From positions 1-64,000 of the forward strand of contig JAYOFO010000005.1 of assembly GCA_038117265.1 (NCBI GenBank): a stretch of 64,000 bases of DNA, given 5' to 3'. Origin of the DNA: JAYPUG01 sp038117265 (GTDB taxonomy: Bacteria; Pseudomonadota; Alphaproteobacteria; UBA6615). Below, piece by piece: positions 42,452 to 49,513 of the stretch. The notes beneath the pieces are model-generated. The model was not told the DNA's origin, searched no databases, and saw only the letters and a list, made by a program, of their open reading frames with translations. The translations under genes and the position numbers were made by a program. Position 1 is the first letter of the stretch. Each line of letters begins with the position of its first letter.

Positions 42452-42481
42452 AAAATCGCCCGGCACTGGGCCGGGCGATTT
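42452..42481 (-). terminator. Rho-independent terminator after cytochrome c'
   Basis: AAATCGCCCGGC pairs with GCCGGGCGATTT (12-bp perfect stem, 5-nt loop). On the minus strand the second arm runs into TTTTCGTTTC. It ends the cytochrome c' transcript 24 bp after its stop and 22 bp before the diheme cytochrome start, so the two genes are separate units. Confidence 0.85.
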
Positions 42482-42504
42482 CGTTCCTCCCGAATGACTC
42501 GGGA

Positions 42505-42978
42505 TTACTTGATCTCCGGACCGCGGTAGGCCTTGTGGCAGGCACCGCAGGTCGCACCGATGCTGCCGACAACGGCCTTCGGGTCGCTGCCCAGCGAGCC
42601 GGCGCTGGCGTTGGCGGCGACGACATCGGCCGCGGCCTGGGTCGCGGCGGCCTTGGCCTTGAAGTCGTCCCAGTTCGACCAGATCTCGGCCTTCGCGCGA
42701 GACTTCTCGCCGGCCGATCCGCCTTCGAACATGCCCGGGATCTGTGCCGCGAGGGTGCTGATCTGCAGCGCCAGCTTCTGGGCTTCGGCCGCATTGCCAC
42801 CACCGACGGCTTCGCCGAGACCCTTCATTGCGCCGCCTATCGACTTCATGGCCTGGCCACGTTTGCCGTGCTCATGTGCGACGGACTCGCTGCTGCCGAC
42901 GGTCGCGAAGGCGACGGCGACAGCCAGTGCCGCGCCGGCAAGAAGCCCGACCCTGGTGATCTTTTGAACGGTCAACAT
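42505..42978 (-). CDS. Cytochrome c' (class II c-type cytochrome)
   Basis: 157-aa periplasmic four-helix cytochrome. Signal peptide at residues 1-35 (cleavage near SVAHE). The heme site C144-GA-C147-H148-K is close to the C-terminus, diagnostic of class II. Helix segments KSIGGAMKGLGEAV and WDDFKAKAAATQ fit the fold. Start at 42978 behind AGGGAGAG. Proteins of this class bind NO and CO and can protect against nitrosative stress. It has its own terminator; its promoter lies in the 230-bp divergent gap shared with the DUF1223 gene. Confidence 0.9.
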   Translation of the reverse strand: MLTVQKITRVGLLAGAALAVAVAFATVGSSESVAHEHGKRGQAMKSIGGAMKGLGEAVGGGNAAEAQKLALQISTLAAQIPGMFEGGSAGEKSRAKAEIWSNWDDFKAKAAATQAAADVVAANASAGSLGSDPKAVVGSIGATCGACHKAYRGPEIK

Positions 42979-43208
42979 ATTGCTCTCCCTGTTACCCGTT
43001 TGGGTGTACCCCGGCGATGAACACGCCAAGGCGCGACGCTACGAGACATCATTAAGCCTCTGGGTTTCCAATTAAATTTTCGTTCGATCACGGAAACGTG
43101 AACGGATATGGCCCGATTGCTCCAATCTCGCGTGACATCGGGAATAAATCTCCCGCGCCGCTGTTAATGTGCACGTGTACGTCATTCTGCACAGCACGGA
43201 GTAAAGCG

Positions 43209-43970
43209 ATGAAAGCGGTTCGATTCGCATTGTCGGGGCTGCTTCTCGCAGGCCTGCTCCCGGGATGGGCGAACGCCGAAGGCGCACGCGCTCCGGTCAC
43301 CGTGATCGAACTCTTCACCTCGCAGAGCTGTTACTCCTGCCCTCCGGCCGAGGCGTATCTCGGCGAACTGGCGCACCGCGACGATATCGTCGCGCTCGAG
43401 TTCCACGTCGACTACTGGGACCGCCTCAATTACGGCGTCCATGGTCGCTGGAAGGACGTCTTCTCGACCCCGGAGATGACGGAGCGGCAGCGCCGCTACA
43501 ACCGCGAGATTCGCGGCACCGGCAGCGTCTATACGCCGCAGATGGTCGTCGACGGGCGCGCCGAGGCCGTCGGTTCGCGCCAGGGCGAGATGGGCGACCG
43601 TATCGCCGAAGTGCGCACGGACGGTCGGCCTCGCGTTGCGGTCGAGATTGCGCGCGTCCAGGGCGGCGGTATCGAGGTTTCGGTGAACGGCGCGGCTGGC
43701 GGCGGCGACATCTGGCTCGTCACCTTCATTCGCGAACACACCACCAAGGTCCTGCGCGGCGAGAACCACGGCAAGTCGCTGACCAACCACAACGTCGTGC
43801 GCGACGTGCGCCATGCCGGCACGCTGGACGGAGGCGGGGGCAGCGTTGCCGTGTCCGACCTTGCGCTGGAGCCGGGACAGGGCTGCGCGGTGCTGGTGCA
43901 GGACGGCGACGCCGGGCCCGTGCTCGGGGCCGCCTATTGCCCGGCCGGACTCGACGATACGGCGTCGTGA
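43209..43970 (+). CDS. DUF1223 domain secreted protein
   Basis: 253 aa; signal peptide (ALSGLLLAGLLPGWANA) then a thioredoxin-like domain with IELFTSQSCYSCPPAEAYL. The Cys pair CYSC in that loop is the family hallmark, and the later motif GSVYTPQMVVDGRAEAVGS resembles the thioredoxin cis-Pro loop. Likely a periplasmic disulfide-active protein of unknown partner. It is expressed divergently from cytochrome c'. Function of DUF1223 is not established. Confidence 0.87.
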   Translation: MKAVRFALSGLLLAGLLPGWANAEGARAPVTVIELFTSQSCYSCPPAEAYLGELAHRDDIVALEFHVDYWDRLNYGVHGRWKDVFSTPEMTERQRRYNREIRGTGSVYTPQMVVDGRAEAVGSRQGEMGDRIAEVRTDGRPRVAVEIARVQGGGIEVSVNGAAGGGDIWLVTFIREHTTKVLRGENHGKSLTNHNVVRDVRHAGTLDGGGGSVAVSDLALEPGQGCAVLVQDGDAGPVLGAAYCPAGLDDTAS

Positions 43971-43994
43971 GACGTCTCGACGTTTGTTACCGCG

Positions 43995-44789
43995 CTACGT
44001 CACGTACTTGCGGAACTCCGGCTTGCGCTTCTCCTGGAACGCACGCCCGCCTTCCTTCGATTCCTCGGTGCCGTAATAGAGCTTGAGCGCCTCGAAGCCC
44101 ATCGCCCCGATACCCTTGATGTGGTCGGTGTCGATGTTGAACGAGCGCTTGGCGATGGCCAGCGCCGTTGGGCTCTTCTCCATCAGCTCGGCGCACCAGC
44201 GCGCGACCTCGGCGTCGAGTTCCCGGTCCGGCACGACCGTGTTGGCGAGGCCCATCTCGAGCGCCTCGCGTGCGGTGTATTGCCGGCACATGAACCAGAT
44301 CTCGCGGGCCTTCTTCTCGCCGACGATGCGTGCCAGGTAGGCGGTGCCGTAGCCCGGGTCGACCGAGCCCATGCGCGGGCCGACCTGGCCGAAAATCGCG
44401 CTCTCGCCCGCGATCGTCAGGTCGCACACCGTGGCGATGACGTTGCCGCCGCCGATGGCGTAGCCGCGGACCTTGGCGATCACCGGCTTGGGCACGTCGC
44501 GGATCAGGCCCTGGAACTCCTCGATGGGGATGCCGATCGTGCCGCGCCGGCTGCCGTATCCCTCGGTCGACTTGTTCTCGAGCGACTGGTCGCCCCCGGA
44601 CGAGAAGGCGCGCTCACCGGCGCCGGTGATGACGATGACGCCGATTGCCTTGTCCCAGCCGGCGTCCTGGATCGCGTCGATCATTTCCTCGATGGTCTGG
44701 CCGCGAAACGCGTTCAGCCTGTCGGGCCGGTTGATGGTGATCGTCGCGACGCCGTCGGCCTTGTCGTAGAGGATGTCTTCGTAGGTCAT
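43995..44789 (-). CDS. badI: 2-ketocyclohexanecarboxyl-CoA hydrolase (BadI-like)
   Basis: 264-aa crotonase-fold ring-opening hydrolase, closely resembling Rhodopseudomonas BadI along its length (AFRGQTIEEMIDAI, GAGERAFSSGGDQS, VRGYAIGGGNVIATVCDLT, GPRMGSVDPGYGTAYLARIV and the ending KRKPEFRKYVT). BadI opens 2-ketocyclohexane-1-carboxyl-CoA to pimeloyl-CoA in alicyclic acid breakdown. MenB (naphthoate synthase) is the nearest alternative, but the GGDQS and VDPGYGT context favours BadI. No badH or aliAB genes lie in the window, so the rest of the route must be elsewhere. Confidence 0.86.
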   Translation of the reverse strand: MTYEDILYDKADGVATITINRPDRLNAFRGQTIEEMIDAIQDAGWDKAIGVIVITGAGERAFSSGGDQSLENKSTEGYGSRRGTIGIPIEEFQGLIRDVPKPVIAKVRGYAIGGGNVIATVCDLTIAGESAIFGQVGPRMGSVDPGYGTAYLARIVGEKKAREIWFMCRQYTAREALEMGLANTVVPDRELDAEVARWCAELMEKSPTALAIAKRSFNIDTDHIKGIGAMGFEALKLYYGTEESKEGGRAFQEKRKPEFRKYVT

Positions 44790-44894
44790 TGTCCGTTCCC
44801 CCTGATGTCCGCGCGATATTAGCGGATCAGTTGACCCGCGCGGGTTTCGATTTAGATGATCGGGTGAGGCAATGCCGCACCGGGAGGACAGGCG

Positions 44895-45284
44895 ATGGCA
44901 AAGGCGAAAGCAAAGGACGAACGGCCGCCGGTGGCGGTGGGGCACGTCTCGTTCCACGTCAAGGACGTGCCGGGCGCGACCCGTTTCATGGAGGTGCTCG
45001 GCCTGCGCACCGTGTTCGAAGCCGAAAAGTTCGCCGTGATGGAACTGCGCGGCGGAACGCACCTGATCCTCCGCGCCTCGCGCAGGAAGATCGCGGCGGG
45101 CACGGTCGCGCCGGTCGACCTGATGGTCGACGATGTCGAGGCGATGCGGGCTTACTGCCGGACGAAGAGGCTCAAGCCGTCGAAAATCACCTCGGGCACG
45201 GTCCATGATTCGTTCTTCGTGCCGGGACCCGGCGGCTGGTCGATCAAGATCACCTCGTCGCACACGAGCGGTCGCCCGGTCTGA
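44895..45284 (+). CDS. Glyoxalase/VOC family protein
   Basis: 129-aa single vicinal-oxygen-chelate domain: GHVSFHVKDVPGATRFMEVL with a possible metal-ligand His, FAVMELRGGTHLIL, and PGPGGWSIKITS at the C-terminus. The extended Lys-rich start is unusual. The usual last Glu ligand in the final strand (D-P-x-G-x-x-x-E) is replaced by Ile-Lys, so a non-canonical metal site or no catalysis is possible. Substrate unknown. Stands alone, divergent from badI. Confidence 0.8.
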   Translation: MAKAKAKDERPPVAVGHVSFHVKDVPGATRFMEVLGLRTVFEAEKFAVMELRGGTHLILRASRRKIAAGTVAPVDLMVDDVEAMRAYCRTKRLKPSKITSGTVHDSFFVPGPGGWSIKITSSHTSGRPV

Positions 45285-45387
45285 GCGTGCGCGGCAGGCG
45301 ACCGGCACAAGGCTCATGACCGTAAGCCGTATACGCCTGAGCCGATACCTCGGCTAGGTTTCCGCTTCAGTCTTTGGAGAGATCCGG

Positions 45388-46110
45388 ATGCCAGACCGTT
45401 TCGGCCCGCGCGGCGTCATCGCCATCCTGATTCCGGTACAGAACTCGAACATGCAACCGGAATACGAGGCGATGCGCCCCCATGGCGTCAGCAACCAGAT
45501 GTACCGGTTCGACATCTCCGATCACGACCATGTGCCCGAAGCCGTGCTGCGCGTCGTGCCCGACACGCTTTTGTGCTGGCCGGATGTGATCATCGGCGGG
45601 AACTCGCTGGAGATGCGTCTGTGGTCGTAGGAAAAACAGGCCGCGTACCGGGCCGAGTTCGCCGCACGCGCCAACGGCGTCCCGATGGTGCTGGCGACGG
45701 ATGCGACCGCGGCGGCGCTGCGGACCATCGGTGCGCGTCGGATCGGCGTGCTTTCGCCGATGTCACCGGAATATTCGAGGAGCGTCGCCGACTATTACGC
45801 CAGCCTCGGTTTCGAGACGCTCGGTGCAACCTCGCTGATGGTCGAGCGCTCGGAGAACATCATCGAGAAGACGGTGGACGATGCCATCGCCGCGTTCGAA
45901 CGGATCGACCGTCCCGAAATTGACACGCTTCTGCATGTCGGGGGCGCACTCGGCATTGTTTCCCACATCGAGGAGATCGAAGCGCATTTCGGAAAGCCGC
46001 TGGTGTCGGTGAATGCCGCGACCTACTGGTACGCGCTGCGCGAGATCGGCGTCGACGATGCGATGCCCGGGTTCGGCGGTTTGCTGACGCACACAGAGGT
46101 CGCGGCCTGA
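45388..46110 (+). pseudogene. Asp/Glu-racemase-fold protein gene with in-frame TAG
   Basis: First of two tandem paralogues related to arylmalonate decarboxylase / maleate isomerase; 240 codons plus stop. TAG at 45628-45630 interrupts it at residue 81 with the frame unchanged on both sides: the protein reads GGNSLEMRLWS, stop, EKQAAYRAEF, where the intact paralogue reads MRDWSIDRQGWYSAEF. The downstream part is well conserved to the end (TEVAA). Probably a recent nonsense mutation or sequence error. The ribosome site TTTGGAGAG precedes the ATG. TAG is an ordinary stop in neighbours. Confidence 0.8.
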
Positions 46111-46135
46111 TCCGGCCGCAACGGGAGTCGATTCC

Positions 46136-46858
46136 GTGCCAGACCGTTTCGGGCCGCGCGGCGTCATCGCCATTCTGATCCCGCAACAGAATTCGACCCA
46201 GCAGCCCGAATACGACGCGATGCGGGTGCCCGGCGTGTCGCACCAGATCTACCGGTTCGTGCTGGAAAGCCAGGACGACGTGGCCGGCGCGGTCCTCGAT
46301 GCGGTGCCCGGCACCCACGGCTGCTGGCCGGACATGATCATCGGCGGCAACTCGCTCGAGATGCGCGACTGGTCGATCGATCGGCAGGGTTGGTACTCGG
46401 CAGAGTTCGCGAAGCGCGCGGGTGACGTCCCGTTCGTGCTGGCGACCGACGCCATGGCCGCGGCCCTGCGCACCCTGGGTGCCAAGCGTATCGCCATTTG
46501 GGTGCCGCTGTACGAGCAGACATTGCTGAGCGCGAAGGGCTACTACGAAGAGCTCGGCTTCGAGGTGCCCTATGCGGGTTGTCTCGGGGTCGGACACCCG
46601 GTGAACTCGATCAATATCGGGCTCGGCGACGTCGAGGCCGCGTTCGAGGAACTCGACCATGACGATGTCGACGTGCTGGTCCACATCGGTGCCTCGATCG
46701 GGATCGGCGACATGATCGCGCACATGGAGGCGAAGTTCGGAAAGCCGTTCCTGTCGGTCAATCAGGTGACCTACTGGTATGCGCTGCGCACGATGGGAAT
46801 CGACGACCCGATCCTCGGTTACGGGCGCCTGCCAACTCTGCCGGAGGTCGCGGCCTAG
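46136..46858 (+). CDS. Asp/Glu-racemase-superfamily protein lacking the usual cysteines
   Basis: 240-aa protein of the arylmalonate-decarboxylase/maleate-isomerase group, intact paralogue of the preceding broken gene (start PDRFGPRGVIAILIP, end LPEVAA). In this superfamily one or two catalytic Cys sit after the strands of each half. Here those positions read IIGGNSLEM and VHIGASIGIGD, with no Cys, so racemase or decarboxylase chemistry in the usual form is unlikely. GTG start at 46136. Possible lyase, binding protein or novel enzyme; I cannot say which. Confidence 0.78.
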   Translation: MPDRFGPRGVIAILIPQQNSTQQPEYDAMRVPGVSHQIYRFVLESQDDVAGAVLDAVPGTHGCWPDMIIGGNSLEMRDWSIDRQGWYSAEFAKRAGDVPFVLATDAMAAALRTLGAKRIAIWVPLYEQTLLSAKGYYEELGFEVPYAGCLGVGHPVNSINIGLGDVEAAFEELDHDDVDVLVHIGASIGIGDMIAHMEAKFGKPFLSVNQVTYWYALRTMGIDDPILGYGRLPTLPEVAA

Positions 46859-46864
46859 TCCGGG

Positions 46865-47437
46865 TTATTCCGCCGCGACTCGGAAGCCGAACTTGTCCAT
46901 GGCCGCAAGCGTCTCCGCACCGAACCTCTCTGCAATCTCCTCGCCGACGCGCGGGTGATAGACGACCTCGTCGTGCGCGTCGCCCTCGGGCGTCTGGATC
47001 ATCACCAGCAGCCGCGCCACCTCGTCGGAGATGTTGTGGAAGTCGCGATAGACGCCGGCGGGAACCGACACGAAGTCCAGCGGCTCGAGCTCGACGGAAT
47101 TCTCGCCGTTCTCGCCCCACGACACCCGGAACCGGCCGTTGAGGCAGAAGAAGTTCTCGACCGTGTGCGAATGGCTGTGCAGGCCGGGATGGTTGCCCGG
47201 CGGACATTCCGCGATCGACACCGTCAGGCCCGGTGCGCCGCGCACCGGTGAGATCGCGTTGCGGCCCTGCCAGCCCTCGGGCGACATCACGGGATAGACG
47301 TTCTTGGCCGAGACGATTTCGATCGCCTCGGACGGGATGCCGCTCTTGTCCATGATCGACTTCTTGTAGGGGACGAGGTCGGCGAACCGGGCGACCCGGC
47401 TGGCCACGTCGGTGTTCTTGAGTTCGACGGCTTTCAA
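46865..47437 (-). CDS. Cupin domain protein
   Basis: 190-aa single-domain cupin. The first motif HPGLHSHSHTVENFFCLNGR (two His and a Glu) and the second motif PAGVYRDFHNIS provide the likely metal-binding set. TTG start at 47437 with GGAG eight bases upstream. Such proteins are often dioxygenases, isomerases or binding proteins for aromatic or keto acids; substrate unknown. It ends 6 bp from the convergent racemase-fold gene. Confidence 0.82.
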   Translation of the reverse strand: MKAVELKNTDVASRVARFADLVPYKKSIMDKSGIPSEAIEIVSAKNVYPVMSPEGWQGRNAISPVRGAPGLTVSIAECPPGNHPGLHSHSHTVENFFCLNGRFRVSWGENGENSVELEPLDFVSVPAGVYRDFHNISDEVARLLVMIQTPEGDAHDEVVYHPRVGEEIAERFGAETLAAMDKFGFRVAAE

Positions 47438-47518
47438 GGCATTTCTCCGCAAATTTCGCGCATGCCGCGAATTCTAGTACAACCGGGCCTCTCCCAGAAC
47501 CCGAACCGGTGATACTGC

Positions 47519-47767
47519 ATGCCCGATTTCTACCGTCCCGACCTGGGGGCGAACCCCGAAGACCCGTTTGCGCGCGACGCCGACGGCAAGCTGGTCCGCC
47601 GGACCTTCTGGCTCGACATGGGCGACCGCTCGGTCGTCATGGCGATGACCCAGGGGGTCGGCGCGAACCTGGCGAACGAACACAAGCGCGCGCATCTCGC
47701 CGACATCGGGCGGGCACACCTGGTCGATCAGGTGTGCGTGCAGGAGATCCTTCCGCCCGATTGCTGA
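47519..47767 (+). CDS. Hypothetical protein (82 aa)
   Basis: 82-aa soluble protein, not recognised. It reads through a plausible fold-like region (KLVRRTFWLDMGDRSVVMAM, then ANLANEHKRAHLADIGR) without low complexity and with normal codon use, lies in a 340-bp gap between two minus-strand genes, and stops 11 bp before the NIPSNAP gene end. The ribosome site is weak, so expression is uncertain. Confidence 0.5.
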   Translation: MPDFYRPDLGANPEDPFARDADGKLVRRTFWLDMGDRSVVMAMTQGVGANLANEHKRAHLADIGRAHLVDQVCVQEILPPDC

Positions 47768-47777
47768 GCCGCGCCGG

Positions 47778-48413
47778 CTACCTCAGCGGCGAGAATCTGG
47801 CGGGGATCAGCATCGTCGAGTGCATCTCGACCAGGTGCTCGCCGCCCGCCTTGACGAACTTCTGCCATTCCGGGTCGGCGCCGCACTTGGCGCGCGCCTC
47901 GGTGCGCTCGTCGAGGCTCTTGTAGGCCCAAAGGTGGCAGACCTCGTTGGGGTTCGGGCCTTCCGTGATCCAGGCGCCGACATTCTTCGAATATTTCTCG
48001 CGCGTCGGCAGGATGCCGAGGAACAGGTTCATCCATGCCCGGCCCGCACCGGCGTTCACCCGGTAATTCCGGAACTCGTAGAAGGCGTGTTCGCCCGCCG
48101 GAGGGGTCAGGTCCTTCGCTGGATTCAGGAAGCGGGTTTCCTGGTTGACCAGAAGCGGGCGCAGGTTCGGCACGTAGTTCTGGGTCCAGCCCTCGAGCTT
48201 GCCGAGCTCGGTGCGCAGGCGCGCGCGCTCCTCGAAGCTGTCGTAGCGCCACAGGTGCATGACCTGGTTGAGCGGGCCCATCTCGGTGTACCAGTAACCT
48301 TCGAGCACGCCGTAATCGTTGCCGCGGACCTTGCGGCCGACGCTCTCGTTCAGTTCGAGGATCTTCGGGATCGACCCGGGCCGGGCCGTGTAGGTGCGCA
48401 GTTCGTGGAGCAT
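47778..48413 (-). CDS. NIPSNAP family protein
   Basis: 211 aa with two tandem NIPSNAP domains of the ferredoxin-like dimeric barrel type: MLHELRTYTARPGSIPKIL...HLWRYDSFEERARLR in the first and FYEFRNYRVNAGAGRAWM...CHLWAYKSLDERTEAR in the second. ATG behind GGGGGGAAACG. Bacterial members are of unknown function and common near catabolic genes. Family assignment is secure. Confidence 0.88.
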   Translation of the reverse strand: MLHELRTYTARPGSIPKILELNESVGRKVRGNDYGVLEGYWYTEMGPLNQVMHLWRYDSFEERARLRTELGKLEGWTQNYVPNLRPLLVNQETRFLNPAKDLTPPAGEHAFYEFRNYRVNAGAGRAWMNLFLGILPTREKYSKNVGAWITEGPNPNEVCHLWAYKSLDERTEARAKCGADPEWQKFVKAGGEHLVEMHSTMLIPARFSPLR

Positions 48414-48517
48414 CGTTTCCCCCCTGAAGGAATGTTCGTTTGTTCAGGGCGCCAGACTGCGACGCCGTCCGGTGCGAGGCAAGCGGGTTCGGCGCACGCC
48501 GGAAACGCGTGTGGGGA

Positions 48518-49075
48518 TCAGTCGATCGGCAGCACCGCGCCGGGAAACGGATCGATCCGGTGAATGTGGTCGCCGCCGGCCTCATCGAGGACCCTGGCCG
48601 CACGTCCGGCGGCAGCCGCGTCGCTCGCATGCACCCAGCACACGATGCCGCCGTCGCGGATCGACTGTTCGAGGCGATGCTGCCAATGCTCGTCGGCAAA
48701 GCGCGACAGGAACCCGCCCACCGTGGCATCGGTCTGTTCCGAGGCGCCGCTGGCCACCCCGATCGGTCCGCCCACGGCGTACGCAGCCGCTGCGGTGCCC
48801 AACTCGGCGACCACCGCCAGGGTCTCGCTCAGGAAGTCGATAACACCGCGCACGCTTACATGGGCATCGAGGCTTTCGCGCGGCGTGTCGGCGCGATCCG
48901 CCAGCTCGTCGACGGCAGGGATCGATCCGAAGTGATCGACGATGTCCTGGTGGTTGCCGAGGATGCTGATTTCGGACTGCGTGAACCCGTTCTCCACCAG
49001 CGATTCGAGCGCGCGTGTGAAGGCCTTGGCGTCGTTGAACACCGCGACGAAGATGGATTCCTGATCGCTCGACAT
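48518..49075 (-). CDS. Stress-type alanine/glycine-rich protein (general stress protein-like)
   Basis: 185 aa. N-terminal ferredoxin-like segment SIFVAVFNDAKAFTRALESLVENGFTQSEISILGN, a central Ala/Gly-rich membrane-active-like stretch AELGTAAAAYAVGGPIGVASG, and a C-terminal strand-helix repeat GIVCWVHASDAAAAGRAARVL. This resembles the heat-induced stress protein group with a glycine-zipper hairpin (YflT/GsiB-like N-domain). ATG at 49075 behind GAGGGAGCAGGAT. Role unknown; a candidate small RNA lies 110 bp upstream on the same strand, with a terminator between. Confidence 0.6.
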   Translation of the reverse strand: MSSDQESIFVAVFNDAKAFTRALESLVENGFTQSEISILGNHQDIVDHFGSIPAVDELADRADTPRESLDAHVSVRGVIDFLSETLAVVAELGTAAAAYAVGGPIGVASGASEQTDATVGGFLSRFADEHWQHRLEQSIRDGGIVCWVHASDAAAAGRAARVLDEAGGDHIHRIDPFPGAVLPID

Positions 49076-49181
49076 ATCCTGCTCCCTCTTGGCGCGAACC
49101 CTGCAAACAGTATGGGGAATACAGATGTGATCGCGAATGAGGCAGGTCAATCAGCAACGCCGGCGGCGCTGCGGTGTGATT

Positions 49182-49320
49182 AAAAACCCCGCGGCCGCAC
49201 GGAGCGGCACGCGGGGCCCTGAGGCCCATGTTGGGTGCAACAACGACCTCAGTGGGCCTGAGCCCGGTTACCGTTTAACCAAAAACCTGTCGGTTGTCGC
49301 GTCATTGGACCGCATCTATT
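49182..49320 (-). ncRNA. Candidate small RNA antisense to the urtA mRNA leader
   Basis: Seen: on the minus strand a strong intrinsic terminator (12-bp stem CCCCGCG.GCCGC/GCGGCCGCGGGG with one bulged base, ACGGA-type loop, then TTTTTA) at 49182-49216, with no minus-strand gene upstream for over 10 kb. Upstream are TTGGAC (49356-49351), a 17-bp spacer and CATTAT (49333-49328), which would start RNA near 49320. Between them a 7-bp stem (49222-49228/49253-49259) displays a 24-nt loop holding CTGAGGTCGTTGTTGCACC. This is the exact complement of 49479-49497, the predicted start of the urtA mRNA. Inferred: a trans-acting RNA of about 139 nt that blocks urtA translation. A long leader for the 48518-49075 gene is the alternative. 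Confidence 0.6.
49234..49252. repeat. 19-bp direct repeat, copy 1 (inside the small RNA loop)
   Basis: GGTGCAACAACGACCTCAG, identical to 49479-49497 and 245 bp from it. In this copy it lies in the loop of a 7-bp hairpin between 49222 and 49259; read on the minus strand it is the putative antisense seed. Flanking bases differ between copies. Confidence 0.9.
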
Positions 49321-49450
49321 TGCCCAAATAATGATCAAAAAAAATAAAATGTCCAATATTTGTGCAGATTAGCCGTTTCCCGATGCGGTCGCTCTTCGCC
49401 GCATCAGGATAATATGAATGATTATCAGATAGTTAACAATTGGCCTCCGG

Positions 49451-49467
49451 TTGGCACAGCGCTTGCT
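49451..49467 (+). promoter_or_regulatory. Sigma-54 (-24/-12) promoter of the urt-ure operon
   Basis: TTGGCAC-N5-TTGCT: GG at 49453-49454 and GC at 49465-49466 are correctly spaced for RpoN. Transcription would start near 49478, one base before repeat copy 2, giving a 5' leader of about 36 nt with GGAGG at 49500-49504. RpoN control fits NtrC-dependent nitrogen regulation of urea use. The AT-rich stretch 49329-49350 could bind IHF; no full NtrC dyad was found. Confidence 0.85.
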
Positions 49468-49478
49468 AATTTGGTTGC

Positions 49479-49497
49479 GGTGCAACAACGACCTCAG
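49479..49497. repeat. 19-bp direct repeat, copy 2 (5' end of the urtA mRNA)
   Basis: Second exact copy of GGTGCAACAACGACCTCAG, from the predicted sigma-54 start point to 2 bases before the urtA Shine-Dalgarno GGAGG. It can pair over 19 nt with the small RNA made from the opposite strand at copy 1. Confidence 0.9.
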
Positions 49498-49513
49498 ATG
49501 GAGGCTTACGAGT

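Noticed and set aside
26635..46110. Reassignment of TAG as a sense codon
   Set aside because: TAG ends many clearly intact genes here (for example the acyl-CoA dehydrogenase, MFS transporter, isochorismatase-fold and urtB genes), so general recoding is not supported.
49220..49260. Mini-ykkC (guanidine) riboswitch
   Set aside because: ACGA occurs in the repeat, but not as the loop of two small hairpins as that class needs; the antisense RNA model explains the repeat, terminator and hairpin better.
49234..49497. NtrC binding sites explaining the 19-bp repeat
   Set aside because: Each copy starts with GGTGCA, an NtrC half-site, but neither has the second half at the correct spacing, and the identity continues 13 bp beyond. 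Partial contribution cannot be excluded.
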